Source: Bacteroidota bacterium (GTDB lineage: Bacteria > Bacteroidota > Rhodothermia > Rhodothermales > Rubricoccaceae). Taken from it: a DNA stretch of 64,000 nt. The notes below the pieces were generated by a model. The model was not told the origin of the DNA. It worked only from the letters and a program-made list of their open reading frames with translations, and did no database searches. Positions 49,838-58,848 of this stretch are shown here, in pieces. The translations under genes were made by a program, and so were the position numbers. Numbering within the stretch: the first letter of the stretch is position 1; each line of letters opens with the position of its first letter. Location: contig JBCBNX010000011.1 of the NCBI GenBank assembly GCA_039821555.1, forward strand, positions 40,876-104,875, in the 5' to 3' direction.

Positions 49838-51934
49838 ATGTGGGGGTTCCGAACCGCTGCGTGTCTGATCGTGCTCCTAGTCGGTTCGCTGGGCACCGCC
49901 GCGCAGGAAACCGACTCTGTCGCGGTGAGGCCCTCCGCGCTTCCAGCGGACTCCTCGGCCGTGACCGACTCCAGTACCGCTGATGCGCCCGCTGCTGATT
50001 CGACGGCCGTGGAGGAAGCGCCTCCGCAGACTCCGCTGAGCGCTTACGTACCGGCGCCAGGTGTGGTGTTCGGCGAGGTACCGGCGACGCAGCCAGGGCT
50101 GTCCGTGCTGCCTCTCCTCGCCGAGGCTCACGCCGACCTGGACGGCGCGTTCGTCTACGACCTCGGCGAGCCCGGCTGGCCCCACGGACTGAGCTTCGCT
50201 GGCCGCGCGCCGCGCCGCGCCGCGCTCACGCTCGACGGGGCGCCGGTGGCCGACCTCGTGACGGGCCGCCCGCGCTACGACCTCCTCCCGCTCGATGTGC
50301 TCGGGCGCCTCAGTCGCGAGCCGGCAGCCCTGGGCGCACCCGCCGCCACCCACAGCGCGCTGCGTCCGCTCGACGCGCCCGTCGCCCGCACCGAACTTCG
50401 CTACCTCACCGGGCAGGAAGGCGTTCAGTTCATCGGGGCCACCCACGCCCAGACGCGCCGACCCGACTTCGTGGGCCGCGACGGGCGGCTCGGCATGCTC
50501 TTTCACGTGGCGGGCGTCGGGACAGGCGGCTTCTACGACGGCTCGGAGGTTGGCGGCTACCGCGTGCTCGCCCGGGCCACGGTGAACCGGCCACGATGGG
50601 CCCTCGCCGTCACGGAATACCGCACCCGCATCGAGGCCAGCGCCCGCGGCGCGGTGACGCCCAACGCCGCGCTCTACAACCCGTTCTCCGCCACCATCGC
50701 CGACGGGACCGCCGCGCGCGTAGACCTCGTGCACCTGCTCTCAGCACGGCTCCGGCTCGACGCGGGTCTGCTGCCGGCCCCCGTTGCTGTGACGGCGTTC
50801 CGGCTGGCGCAGACGGCGCGCTACACACCGACCACCGGCTTCGTCGGATCCCCAGACGATGTGTTTCAGGTCGAGGCGCAGCGGCTGGGCGTGGCGCTCG
50901 TGCAGCCGCTGCCGCTCGGTTCGCACCGCCTCGCCATCCGGGCAACAGCCTGGCGCGACGCGGCGCTGGACTCGACCTCGGCGGCGCTCATGCCTACCAG
51001 TGAGGCGCGCTCCTTCGCGCACGTCGCGCTGACCGACTCGACGGTGCTCGGCGGCGCAGCGGTGCGGCTCGGCGCCGGGCTCGACGTGACACCGGAGGGC
51101 ACGTTCGCGAGCGGCTATGCTGAGGTCGAGCGTGCCGTGGGTCCGGTGCGACTGGACGCGCGAGTACGTTACGGTGGCACCGGCTACGGCCGGGCCGAGG
51201 TCGGCGGCTATGGCCCAGACTCGACGGGGGGCGTGGCGCTGCGGGCCGACGACCTCGGCGGCGACGAGCGGACGACCCAGGCGAGCCTCGGCGGCCAGGT
51301 CGACCTTGGCGCGTTTCGGATCGGCGTGCGCGGGACTGCGGTGCTGCAACAGAACACGCGGCTCCTCCTCGCCGACAGCCCCGAAGCCGGAGGCGCGGAC
51401 GAGGGCGGCGCAACGTTTGGTACGCTGCCCGGCACGCTCCAGCGGACCATCGGCACGGCCACGCTCGCCTTCCGCCCCGATGCGCGGCGCGGCGTCTACG
51501 CCACGACCACCGCGTCGGTGCAGCAGGGGACCTACTCGGGCGAGGGCTCCACGAGCGTGGCGATCCGCGCGCTCGCCGCGCTCCCCGATGCCTGGGGCCA
51601 CGCGCAGGCCGGCTTCCGCGCCCTCGACGTCTTCGACGGCGTGCTCGACCTCGATATCGCGCTGCGCGGCCGCGTCTGGACGAGCTTCGCCAGCCGCACC
51701 TACCACCCGCCGTCGGGCCTCTTCCCCATCCCCAGCGCGGCGACCATCGACGCGCCCACGAGCGGGACCCTCGGCCTCGTGCTCCTGACGCGGCTTCAGA
51801 AGCGCGCGAGCGTCTACCTCGTCTATGAGAACGCACTCGCCGAACGCGCCTACGCCGGGACCTTCGTGGTGCCGACTTATCCTTTTGCGCCGCATCACCT
51901 CCGCTTCGGCGTCTTCTGGACGCTCTTCGGCTGA
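49838..51934 (+). CDS. Putative outer-membrane beta-barrel protein
   Basis: 698 aa from the ATG at 49838. A signal peptide is followed by a low-complexity Ser/Thr/Asp/Ala-rich stretch (residues 30-65). A plug-like region follows (GLSFAGRAPRRAALTLDGAPVADLVTG), and then some 450 residues of alternating amphipathic strands with aromatic ends, finishing PHHLRFGVFWTLFG with a terminal aromatic/Gly typical of barrel proteins. It lacks a recognisable TonB box. It is probably a TonB-receptor relative or porin-like protein of unknown cargo. It converges on the next gene with only 4 bp between stops. Confidence 0.75.
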   Translation: MWGFRTAACLIVLLVGSLGTAAQETDSVAVRPSALPADSSAVTDSSTADAPAADSTAVEEAPPQTPLSAYVPAPGVVFGEVPATQPGLSVLPLLAEAHADLDGAFVYDLGEPGWPHGLSFAGRAPRRAALTLDGAPVADLVTGRPRYDLLPLDVLGRLSREPAALGAPAATHSALRPLDAPVARTELRYLTGQEGVQFIGATHAQTRRPDFVGRDGRLGMLFHVAGVGTGGFYDGSEVGGYRVLARATVNRPRWALAVTEYRTRIEASARGAVTPNAALYNPFSATIADGTAARVDLVHLLSARLRLDAGLLPAPVAVTAFRLAQTARYTPTTGFVGSPDDVFQVEAQRLGVALVQPLPLGSHRLAIRATAWRDAALDSTSAALMPTSEARSFAHVALTDSTVLGGAAVRLGAGLDVTPEGTFASGYAEVERAVGPVRLDARVRYGGTGYGRAEVGGYGPDSTGGVALRADDLGGDERTTQASLGGQVDLGAFRIGVRGTAVLQQNTRLLLADSPEAGGADEGGATFGTLPGTLQRTIGTATLAFRPDARRGVYATTTASVQQGTYSGEGSTSVAIRALAALPDAWGHAQAGFRALDVFDGVLDLDIALRGRVWTSFASRTYHPPSGLFPIPSAATIDAPTSGTLGLVLLTRLQKRASVYLVYENALAERAYAGTFVVPTYPFAPHHLRFGVFWTLFG

Positions 51935-51938
51935 CCGG

Positions 51939-52994
51939 CTACACGCCCTCCGGCTCCGCCTCGTCGTCCTTGCGGCGCGTGAGTGCCTCGCGGATCGTCC
52001 CCATCGTCACGACGAGGCCGATGCCGATGATGAGGTGGTAGGAAAGCAGCCGCCAGACCGTGACCACCACGCCGCGGGCCGCCAGCGGCAGGAACGGACC
52101 GACGAAGAGCATGAACAGCCCCTCCATCCCACCCGACGAGCCTGGCGTGGGGATGAGCAGGGCCGTCAGCCACATCCCGATGATGCGGATCAGCGTCGTG
52201 AAGGGGGGGATCTGTGCCACGCTCGCGAGGAGCGCGAAGAGGACGAGGTAGCGGCACATCCAGATTGCCGCCGTGTAGAGGTAGCCCACGACGAAGAAGC
52301 CCGGCGACTCCTTGCGGATGACGGTGGCCCGGGCTTCGAGCGCCTCCGTCTCGCGCTCCACGACGGAGGCAAAGCGCTTGAGCCAGCGGAAGCGCACCAG
52401 CCACCGCGCTACGCTGCTCAGCACCTGCGGGCGAATGATCGTGGCGAAGGCGAACAGACCCACCCATAGCCACAGGATCACGAAGTAGGCCGCGATCAGG
52501 CCCTGCCCAATGCTGCCGGCTGCCTCGGGAAAGACGTCCACGTAGCCGGACGCGATGAGGATGATGGGAACCGCTGTGGCGAACCACACCTGGTCCATGA
52601 GCATGGCGAAGAGCATCAGCGCCATCGCCTCGCCGACCGGGAGGCGGTTGTCTTTGGCGACGAAGTAGCCCGCCAACGGCGCGCCGCCGATGGCCGACGG
52701 CGTGACGGCGCTCATGAAGTCCCACGCGATCTGCCCGCGCACACCGCCGCGCCAGGTGAGGTGCCGGTGCGAGAAGAAGCGCAGCCGGACCCCTCCAATC
52801 ACCACCATGCCGAGCAACGCCAGCGGTGCCAGCGCCGCCACGCGCAGGTCGAGCGTCGCGGCGATCTCGGTGAGCGCGCCCGGCTCGTACGTCCACCCCA
52901 CGATCACGCCGAGCACGACCACGCTCAGGGCCACGGGCCAGGCGAGGTCGCGCCAGCGGAAGGAGGACGCAACGGGAGGCGTGGGGGGCGCCAT
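51939..52994 (-). CDS. Flippase-like (LPG synthase TM domain) membrane protein
   Basis: 351 aa with about eight membrane helices. The motif WDFMSAVTPSAIGGAPLAGYF and the later WLTALLIPTPGSSGGMEGLF are typical of the lysylphosphatidylglycerol synthase transmembrane / UPF0104 family. The catalytic aminoacyl-transfer domain of MprF is absent, so it is a stand-alone lipid or glycolipid flippase-like protein. Its C-terminus is acidic (DDEAEPEG). It is adjacent to, but not overlapping, the HIT gene upstream on the same strand. Confidence 0.85.
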   Translation of the reverse strand: MAPPTPPVASSFRWRDLAWPVALSVVVLGVIVGWTYEPGALTEIAATLDLRVAALAPLALLGMVVIGGVRLRFFSHRHLTWRGGVRGQIAWDFMSAVTPSAIGGAPLAGYFVAKDNRLPVGEAMALMLFAMLMDQVWFATAVPIILIASGYVDVFPEAAGSIGQGLIAAYFVILWLWVGLFAFATIIRPQVLSSVARWLVRFRWLKRFASVVERETEALEARATVIRKESPGFFVVGYLYTAAIWMCRYLVLFALLASVAQIPPFTTLIRIIGMWLTALLIPTPGSSGGMEGLFMLFVGPFLPLAARGVVVTVWRLLSYHLIIGIGLVVTMGTIREALTRRKDDEAEPEGV

Positions 52995-53071
52995 CGAGCG
53001 CGGGGCCGGGTGGGTGAAGCAGCGCCGCCGAAGCTACCGCCCGGCTAACGCCTCGCCCACGAAAACGACGT

Positions 53072-53647
53072 TCATTCCCCCGTGGTAGCCCGTCCGTCGC
53101 CCCCAGTAGCCTGCGTGTCGCCCTCCGCCTCCATTTCCTCCGAATCGATTTCCTCCGAATCGACGGCGGCGATGAGCTTCTCGTAGGTCGCGCGCATCGC
53201 CTCGGGGATGACCTTGGTGCCCGCGACCGTGGGCATGAAGTTGGTGTCGGCCGTCCAGCGCGGTACCACGTGCACGTGGAGGTGCTCCGGGATGCCCGCC
53301 CCCGCCGCCGCACCCTCGTTGAGCCCGACGTTGAAGCCGTCGGGCGCGAGCGTGGCCCGTAGCCACCCCATCACCCGGCGAATCGTCCGCGCGATCTCGA
53401 CGTGCGTATCGTCGTCGAGGTCAGCGTAGGTCGGCACCTCGCGATAGGGGACGATGAGCAGGTGCCCGTTGTTATACGGGTAGAGGTTCATCACCACGAA
53501 CACGGTCGTCCCGCGCCACACGACGAAGTGCTCGGCGTCCCGCTCGGGCGTGGCGGCGATGCGGCTGAAGACCGAGCCCGTGCCCGGTGGCGGCGGCTCG
53601 TACGCTTCCACGTGCGTGGCGCGCCAGGGACTCCAGAGGTGGTTCAT
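53072..53647 (-). CDS. HIT family nucleotide hydrolase
   Basis: 191 aa from the ATG at 53647. The N-terminus MNHLWSPWRATHVEA and the motif GIPEHLHVHVVPRW (His-x-His-x-His catalytic triad) place it with Ap4A phosphorylase/hydrolase-like HIT proteins. LYPYNNGHLLIVPYREV is the conserved preceding strand. The last 25 residues are acidic and low-complexity, with a repeat SEEIDSEEMEAEG. It is encoded 7 bp downstream of the Ogt gene, so probably in one transcript. Confidence 0.92.
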   Translation of the reverse strand: MNHLWSPWRATHVEAYEPPPPGTGSVFSRIAATPERDAEHFVVWRGTTVFVVMNLYPYNNGHLLIVPYREVPTYADLDDDTHVEIARTIRRVMGWLRATLAPDGFNVGLNEGAAAGAGIPEHLHVHVVPRWTADTNFMPTVAGTKVIPEAMRATYEKLIAAVDSEEIDSEEMEAEGDTQATGGDGRATTGE

Positions 53648-53654
53648 AGCCGGG

Positions 53655-54167
53655 CTAGCGTTGATCTCCAAACAGGTCCGGCGTCTCGGCAAGCGCGCCT
53701 TCGAGGTGCAGCAACGCCCGCTTCTTGTCGAGGCCGCCGAGGAAGCCTGTCAGGCTACCGTCGGCTCCGACGACGCGGTGGCAGGGCACCACCACCGGCA
53801 GCGGGTTCGCCGCGTTGGCTCGGCCGACCGCTTGCGCGGCTCCGGGCTGACCGAGCTGCTTGGCAAGTGCTCCGTAGCTCGTCACCGCGCCGTAGGGCAA
53901 CGCTTGCAACGCCGACCACACGCGCTGCTGAAACGGCGTGCCCGACGGGGCGAGGGAGAGGTCGAACGTGCGCCGGTCGCCTGCGAAGTACGCCGTGAGT
54001 TGCGCCAGCGCCTCCGCGCAGCGTGCGGGGGCGATGGTCACAGCTTCGCCCATCCGGGCCTCGGCCTCGTCCACCGAGGCGAACGCCGTCCGCACGAGAG
54101 CGCCGTCGCCGTCGACGATTACGAGAAACGGCCCGAGCGGCGTGGCGAGGTCAGCGGCGCAGAGCAT
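53655..54167 (-). CDS. ogt: Methylated-DNA-protein-cysteine methyltransferase (Ogt)
   Basis: 170 aa from the ATG at 54167. The active site VVVPCHRVVGADGSLTGF with the acceptor Cys, and the DNA-binding helix VTSYGALAKQLGQPGAAQAVGRANAANP, are complete. It removes O6-alkyl groups from guanine by transfer to its own cysteine in a suicidal reaction. The Ada N-terminal regulatory part is absent. It is followed closely by the HIT gene. Confidence 0.93.
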   Translation of the reverse strand: MLCAADLATPLGPFLVIVDGDGALVRTAFASVDEAEARMGEAVTIAPARCAEALAQLTAYFAGDRRTFDLSLAPSGTPFQQRVWSALQALPYGAVTSYGALAKQLGQPGAAQAVGRANAANPLPVVVPCHRVVGADGSLTGFLGGLDKKRALLHLEGALAETPDLFGDQR

Positions 54168-54262
54168 GGGAACGCAGGGATAGGAGCACGGCAGCAGTAC
54201 GAGATACGAAACGAGCCCCGACCGCCGCTCCCACATCAACCCCGCGCGTCACCCGTGCCGCG

Positions 54263-55093
54263 CTATCGCAATGCGCCTTCGAGCGCTGTCGCGGCGTCCG
54301 TCGAGGCGTCGCGGTACTTCACGATCACGGGCGCAGCCAGCGCCAGGCCGTGCTGTTGCCCGAACTCGGACGAGACGGTCCGGCTGCCGGGCACGACGAC
54401 CGCCCCGGCGGGGATTTCGAGCTGGCCGGACTCGCCGCGCGTGTGGATGATCTCATTCACGAGATCGTAGACCCGCGACGAGCCGGTGAGGATCACGCCC
54501 GCAGCTAGGACGGCTCCTTCGCGCACGACACAACCCTCGTAGACGCCGCACCCGCCGCCTACAAACACATGGTCCTCGACCACGACGGGCACCGCGCCGA
54601 CCGGCTCCAGCACGCCGCCGATCTGAGCCGCTGCAGAGAGGTGTACGTGCTTCCCGATCTGCGCACAGCTACCCACGAGCGCGTGCGAGTCCACCATCGT
54701 GCCCGCATCCACGTAGGCGCCGACGTTGACGTACATCGGCGGCATGCACACGACGCCGCGCGCCAGGTGCGCCCCGCGCCGAATCGTCGAGCCGCCAGGC
54801 ACCACGCGCACGCCATCGGCTAGCGTCATCGGCTTCGTCGGGTAGGTGTCTTTGTCGAAGAAGCGGAACGCGCCCTCGGACTGGTCCACGATCTCGCCGA
54901 GGCGGAAGCCGAGCAGGATGCCCTGCTTCACCCAGCCGTTCGCATGCCACGTGCCGTCCTCTGCGCGCTCGGCCGACCGCACCTCCCCTGCATCGAGCGC
55001 GTCGAGGAAGTCGCCCAGGACCGGCAGCGCCGCGGCCCGGTCGAGGTCAGGCGTGGCGACGAGGGCTTCGATGCGGGTACGGAGGTCAGACAC
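54263..55093 (-). CDS. dapD: Tetrahydrodipicolinate N-succinyltransferase
   Basis: 276 aa, full length for DapD. A helical N-terminal domain ([26 protein letters not shown]) is followed by a left-handed beta-helix of hexapeptide repeats: [40 protein letters not shown] and [19 protein letters not shown]. The active-site region [20 protein letters not shown] is typical. It transfers succinyl from succinyl-CoA in lysine/diaminopimelate synthesis. Other dap genes are not adjacent. Confidence 0.95.
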   Translation of the reverse strand: MSDLRTRIEALVATPDLDRAAALPVLGDFLDALDAGEVRSAERAEDGTWHANGWVKQGILLGFRLGEIVDQSEGAFRFFDKDTYPTKPMTLADGVRVVPGGSTIRRGAHLARGVVCMPPMYVNVGAYVDAGTMVDSHALVGSCAQIGKHVHLSAAAQIGGVLEPVGAVPVVVEDHVFVGGGCGVYEGCVVREGAVLAAGVILTGSSRVYDLVNEIIHTRGESGQLEIPAGAVVVPGSRTVSSEFGQQHGLALAAPVIVKYRDASTDAATALEGALR

Positions 55094-55177
55094 GGGGCGA
55101 CAGGGGAAGGCGTGCGAGAGAAATCGGCGGGACCCGACCCCCGAGGTATCGGGTCTGTTCCGTTCACCGGCGATGCT

Positions 55178-55612
55178 TTACACGTCTCGCTGGAGGTAGC
55201 CGTCGTAGTCCGGAAGCTGGCGCTCGTAGGGCCCGGCCATCAGCGGCGAGGCGATGAGGTAGTCAGCCGTTGTCTCGTTGCAGGCGACGGCCACGTTCCA
55301 CACCACGGTGATGCGCAGGAGCGCCTTCACGTCGGGGTCGTGCGGCTGGGCATGGAGGGGGTCCCAGAAGAAAATCAGCACGTCGATGCCGCCCTCGGCG
55401 ATGCGCGCGCCGAGCTGCTGATCGCCGCCGAGCGGGCCGCTCTGGAAGCGATGCACGTCCAGCCCGAGCGTCTCCTGAAGCAGCTTGCCCGTCGTGCCGG
55501 TCGCGTAGAGATGATGCCCTGTGAGCGCGCCGCGGTGCCGCTCGGCCCAGGCGAGCAGGTCGTCCTTCTTGTAGTCATGCGCCACGAGAGCGACGTGCTT
55601 GGCAGCGGTCAT
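55178..55612 (-). CDS. mgsA: Methylglyoxal synthase
   Basis: 144 aa. VALVAHDYKKDDLLAWAERH, LYATGTTGKLL and SGPLGGDQQLGARIAEG (with the catalytic Asp) are the family signatures, and CNETTADYLIASP closes the fold. It converts dihydroxyacetone phosphate to methylglyoxal and phosphate, a bypass of lower glycolysis under phosphate limitation. A glyoxalase-family protein lies 0.5 kb upstream on the same strand, which fits methylglyoxal handling although its substrate is unproven. Confidence 0.95.
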   Translation of the reverse strand: MTAAKHVALVAHDYKKDDLLAWAERHRGALTGHHLYATGTTGKLLQETLGLDVHRFQSGPLGGDQQLGARIAEGGIDVLIFFWDPLHAQPHDPDVKALLRITVVWNVAVACNETTADYLIASPLMAGPYERQLPDYDGYLQRDV

Positions 55613-55625
55613 GGGCGAGGCGAGC

Positions 55626-56102
55626 CTAGGCCGCGTCTAGGTGCGCGAGCAGGTCAAACTGCGCGAGGTGGTGGCGGACGTGCTTGTGGTGGAAGCGCGC
55701 CCAGCCGTCCTGGCCGAGCGGGCCGAAGTACGGGTGGACGTGCGTCGCGTCGGGGTGAGCCGTCCAGTGCGCCTCGTAGCGCTGGACATGATCCATGAGC
55801 TTCGCGCGGGCGGCGTCGAGGCCGGCGTAGCGCAGCTTCGGCAGCGTGCCACTCTTGAACGGGTCGAAGTTGCGCGGGAAGGGATCGTCGGACTGGAGCG
55901 CGGCCTGCCGCCGGTCCCACTTTGCCTCAGGCGGCGTGACGGGCGAGGTCACGCGCCCATAGCTGAGCGCAGCCAGCAGCCCGAGGTGCTCCACCATGTG
56001 CTGCGGCGCCATCCGGCCCCACGCGGGTGCCCCGTCGGCCGCGAGGTAGTCGAGGGGAGCGACGAGGACGCGGAGGGGCGTGGACACAACAGCGAGGGGC
56101 AT
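55626..56102 (-). CDS. DinB/DUF1569-like four-helix protein
   Basis: 158 aa from the ATG at 56102; GTG codons at 56117 and 56087 are alternatives because a 15-bp tandem repeat spans the start. Metal-ligand-like histidines lie in RMAPQHMVEHLGLLAAL and FHHKHVRHHLAQFDLL, the spacing expected of DinB/YfiT-type bundles. HPYFGPLGQDGWARFH is well conserved in DUF1569-type proteins. It may be a thiol-dependent S-transferase or hydrolase; the substrate is unknown. It lies 13 bp upstream of mgsA on the same strand. Confidence 0.75.
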   Translation of the reverse strand: MPLAVVSTPLRVLVAPLDYLAADGAPAWGRMAPQHMVEHLGLLAALSYGRVTSPVTPPEAKWDRRQAALQSDDPFPRNFDPFKSGTLPKLRYAGLDAARAKLMDHVQRYEAHWTAHPDATHVHPYFGPLGQDGWARFHHKHVRHHLAQFDLLAHLDAA

Positions 56103-56127
56103 AACAGCGAGGGACACAGCAGCGAGG
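56083..56127 (-). repeat. 15-bp tandem repeat, three copies, across a start codon
   Basis: On the plus strand GACACAACAGCGAGG (56083), GGCATAACAGCGAGG (56098) and GACACAGCAGCGAGG (56113) are adjacent. Read on the minus strand each unit encodes the same frame and offers a GTG or ATG, so repeat number sets how many in-frame starts the DinB-like gene has. Confidence 0.75.
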
Positions 56128-56144
56128 CGAACGAGGAAGGAGCG

Positions 56145-56537
56145 CTAGCCGCCGACCGGCGTGCACAGCTCGACGATGACACCGTTGAGGTCGCGGACGT
56201 AGGCGACGGTCTGCCCCCACGGCTTCTGCGTCGGCTCGGCCAGCACCGCAGCGCCCGCCTCGGTGGCCCGCTCGAACGCCGCGGCCACATCGTCGGTCAC
56301 CAGCGCCACCTCAAAGGCTGCGGGCGGCGCCGACGAATCGGCGGGGCGATAGGCCGCGGTGAAGTTCGAGGCGGCCAGTTCGTCGGCCGCAAAGGCGAGG
56401 ACGGTCGCCCCCGTCTCTAGCTCGGCATAGTCGCCGGACTCGTGGACGAAGCGCCGGGCGAGCCCAAACGCCTGCTCGTAAAACGCCACAGCGCGTTCGA
56501 CGTCTGGGACATAGAGAATGAGATAACCGAGAAGCAT
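56145..56537 (-). CDS. VOC (glyoxalase/bleomycin resistance) family protein
   Basis: 130 aa from the ATG at 56537. Two beta-alpha-beta-beta-beta repeats are seen: LGYLILYVPDVERAVAFYEQAFG at the start and AAFEVALVTDDVAAAFERATEAGA in the middle, ending with GQTVAYVRDLNGVIVELCTP, which carries a metal-ligand Glu. It is a vicinal-oxygen-chelate fold protein, possibly glyoxalase-like. It lies 17 bp upstream of the tandem repeat and DinB-like gene, close to mgsA. Confidence 0.9.
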   Translation of the reverse strand: MLLGYLILYVPDVERAVAFYEQAFGLARRFVHESGDYAELETGATVLAFAADELAASNFTAAYRPADSSAPPAAFEVALVTDDVAAAFERATEAGAAVLAEPTQKPWGQTVAYVRDLNGVIVELCTPVGG

Positions 56538-56556
56538 GGAGGGCGAGGCGAGGAGG

Positions 56557-57216
56557 TTAGTGGACACGCCTCGCAAGATAGGCGGCGCGCGCCTCGTCGG
56601 GCACCTGCCCGTTGTCCTCCGGCAGCGCGTCGAGATCGATACGCTGGGCCCTGGCAGATGGTGTCTGAGTCAATGGCGCCTCGGCCGGCGTCGTCTGGGC
56701 TTCGGACGCCGTCTGGGCACGATAGTCGGCCTCCACGATCTCCCAGTCCCGGCTCGTCACGATGGCTTCGAGGTGCTCGATGCGCCGGAGCAGGCGCGCC
56801 GTGTCCACGTCCTGCGTCTGGCGGTGCCGCGCCTCCTCTTCGTCGACGGCCTCATGGACGAGCGCACGCAGCCGTTCGATCGACGCCTCGTCCTCATCGC
56901 GCTGGATGCCCATCAGCTCCTGCATCTTGCGCTCCTCCCACTTCGAGCCGAGGCCCGGCGTCCCAAACACCTCCGCGGCATGGCCCATCACGCCGAAGCC
57001 CCAGCCGAGGAACGCATAGATGAACCACAGGTGGCTCGGGTCGGTGAAGAGGTTGATCCCGAGCAGGATCGGCATCGTGACGAGGAAGCTGGCGAGGTGC
57101 CAGTAGAACTCCTTCAGCTTCACGACGTGCTGCCGCGCCTGCTCCTCGGTCATCGGGCCAACGGGCTTCTGGTAGCGGGACGGCGTGGCGGCCGTCAGGT
57201 CGGTCGGACGGGACAT
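56557..57216 (-). CDS. 2TM domain-containing membrane protein
   Basis: 219 aa from the ATG at 57216. Residues about 22-90 match the 2TM domain: QHVVKLKEFYWHLASFLVTMPILLGINLF and HLWFIYAFLGWGFGVMGHAAEVFG form two helices with a short loop. A long, charged helical tail follows (DEDEASIERLRALVHEAV, LLRRIEHLEAIVTSRDW), ending in a Thr/Ala-rich region. Similar 2TM proteins are often fused to histidine kinases; this one has no kinase domain. Function is unknown. Confidence 0.82.
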   Translation of the reverse strand: MSRPTDLTAATPSRYQKPVGPMTEEQARQHVVKLKEFYWHLASFLVTMPILLGINLFTDPSHLWFIYAFLGWGFGVMGHAAEVFGTPGLGSKWEERKMQELMGIQRDEDEASIERLRALVHEAVDEEEARHRQTQDVDTARLLRRIEHLEAIVTSRDWEIVEADYRAQTASEAQTTPAEAPLTQTPSARAQRIDLDALPEDNGQVPDEARAAYLARRVH

Positions 57217-57409
57217 AGCGGGGCTCGGCTGCAAGGCTCGGCTGGACGAGAAACAACGCACCGAGCAACTACGGCTGCGCCTGCCGCGGTGTTGCGCCAG
57301 GCCATCAAGCGTGGGGCCGCACGTAGATCCGGCTAGGCGGTGATCCGCTCCGGCGCGCGGTTCCGTACTAGAGAGTGACCTGGGCCTTTCTCCCCAACCC
57401 CGACCAGCC

Positions 57410-58741
57410 ATGCTGACCCGTTTTCTCCTGCTCCTGTTCGTCGTGACGCCGCTTACGCTTCTCGCGCCGCCCGCCGAGGCGCAGTCCATCTTCGAGCGCG
57501 CACGCCGGGCCGCCGAGCGCGGGGCCGAGCGCGCTGTCGAGCGCGAGGCCGAGCGCCGCGCCGACCGCATCGTCACCGGGGCCATCGAGTGCGCCCTCGG
57601 CGACGAAGCCTGCGTCCGTCGTGCCGAGGCCGAGGGCCAAGAGGTCGTCTACGTGGACAACGACGGCAACCCGGTCGACACCGGCGCCGCGCCCGCTGCC
57701 GCCCCTGACGCTTCGTCCGACGCGGAGAGCCTCCGCCCCGGCGAGGGCGCGTGGGCCAACTACGACTTCGTCCCCGGCGACCGCGTGCTCTACTTCGACG
57801 ACTACGAGGACGACTACGTCGGCAACGTGCCGCGCCGCCTCGACTTCAAGAGCGGCGTCATGGAGGTCGTACGCACCGCCGACGGCGGGCAGCAGCTTCG
57901 CTTCGCCGACAACAGCAGCATCGCGCTGCCTCTCTCCGAGACGCTGCCCGAGCGCTTCACGATCGAGTTCGACCTCTACAGCGGCGACAACTGGAACGCG
58001 CTCACCCTCGGCACTGGCCCGCTCGACAACCCGAGCGATGACTACGGGTGCTTCCAGGGCGGCCTCCAGAACTACTCCAGCGCGTTCTTCAAGGTCGGGA
58101 GCTTCTTCGAGACGGGGGTGACCGGCGGCAACGGCGGCTCGTCCACGCAGAACCTCAACACGCACGAGCAACGGATGGTGCCGGTCCGCATCGCCGTGGA
58201 CGGGTCGTACGTGAAGATGTACATCGGCGAGAACCGCGTTGCCAACGTGCCCAACGCCGACATCCAGCGCACCGACCGCGTGCTCCTCACGGTCTGCGGC
58301 GAACTGGCCGCCGAGGACAACGACCAGCGCGGTCCGATCCTGCTCGACAACGTCCGCATCGCGGCCGGCGGGCGCACGATCCTCTACGAGCAGCTGCAGG
58401 CCGACGGCCGCGTCGCGCTCGGCGGGCTCCTCTTCGACACGGGCTCGGCGACGCTGCGCCCCGAGTCGACGCCGACGCTCCAGGATCTCATGCGCACGCT
58501 GGAGCGCAACCCCGACCTGCGCCTGCGCATCGAGGGACACACCGACAACACGGGCAACGCCCAGGCCAACCAGCGCCTCAGCCAGGACCGCGCCGATGCC
58601 GTCCGCGCCTACCTCACCGGCGAGGGCATCGACGCCAGCCGCCTCGAAACGCAGGGCCTCGGCGACGCCAACCCGGTCGCGGACAACGGCACACCAGAAG
58701 GGCGACAGACGAACCGCCGCGTTGAGATTGTTAAGCTGTAG
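57410..58741 (+). CDS. OmpA family protein with N-terminal sensor-like domain
   Basis: 443 aa. A signal peptide ending AEAQ is followed by an amphipathic Arg/Glu/Ala-rich helix (RRAAERGAERAVEREAERR). A beta-sandwich region of about 200 residues that resembles a laminin-G/concanavalin-like fold comes next (FTIEFDLYSGDNWNALTLG, MYIGENRVANVPNADI). The C-terminal OmpA domain starts LLFDTGSATLRPESTPTLQDL and has RIEGHTDNTGNAQANQRLSQDRA. It would attach an outer-membrane or periplasmic sandwich domain to peptidoglycan. The ligand is unknown. Confidence 0.9.
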   Translation: MLTRFLLLLFVVTPLTLLAPPAEAQSIFERARRAAERGAERAVEREAERRADRIVTGAIECALGDEACVRRAEAEGQEVVYVDNDGNPVDTGAAPAAAPDASSDAESLRPGEGAWANYDFVPGDRVLYFDDYEDDYVGNVPRRLDFKSGVMEVVRTADGGQQLRFADNSSIALPLSETLPERFTIEFDLYSGDNWNALTLGTGPLDNPSDDYGCFQGGLQNYSSAFFKVGSFFETGVTGGNGGSSTQNLNTHEQRMVPVRIAVDGSYVKMYIGENRVANVPNADIQRTDRVLLTVCGELAAEDNDQRGPILLDNVRIAAGGRTILYEQLQADGRVALGGLLFDTGSATLRPESTPTLQDLMRTLERNPDLRLRIEGHTDNTGNAQANQRLSQDRADAVRAYLTGEGIDASRLETQGLGDANPVADNGTPEGRQTNRRVEIVKL

Positions 58742-58848
58742 GCCTGGCTGCACCCATGCACCACGACGGCCCGCGTCGTACCCTGATGCGCGGGCCTCTC
58801 TAGCCACGCTCACCCGCCCCACGCCTTCTCCACCGACTTCCTGATCCC

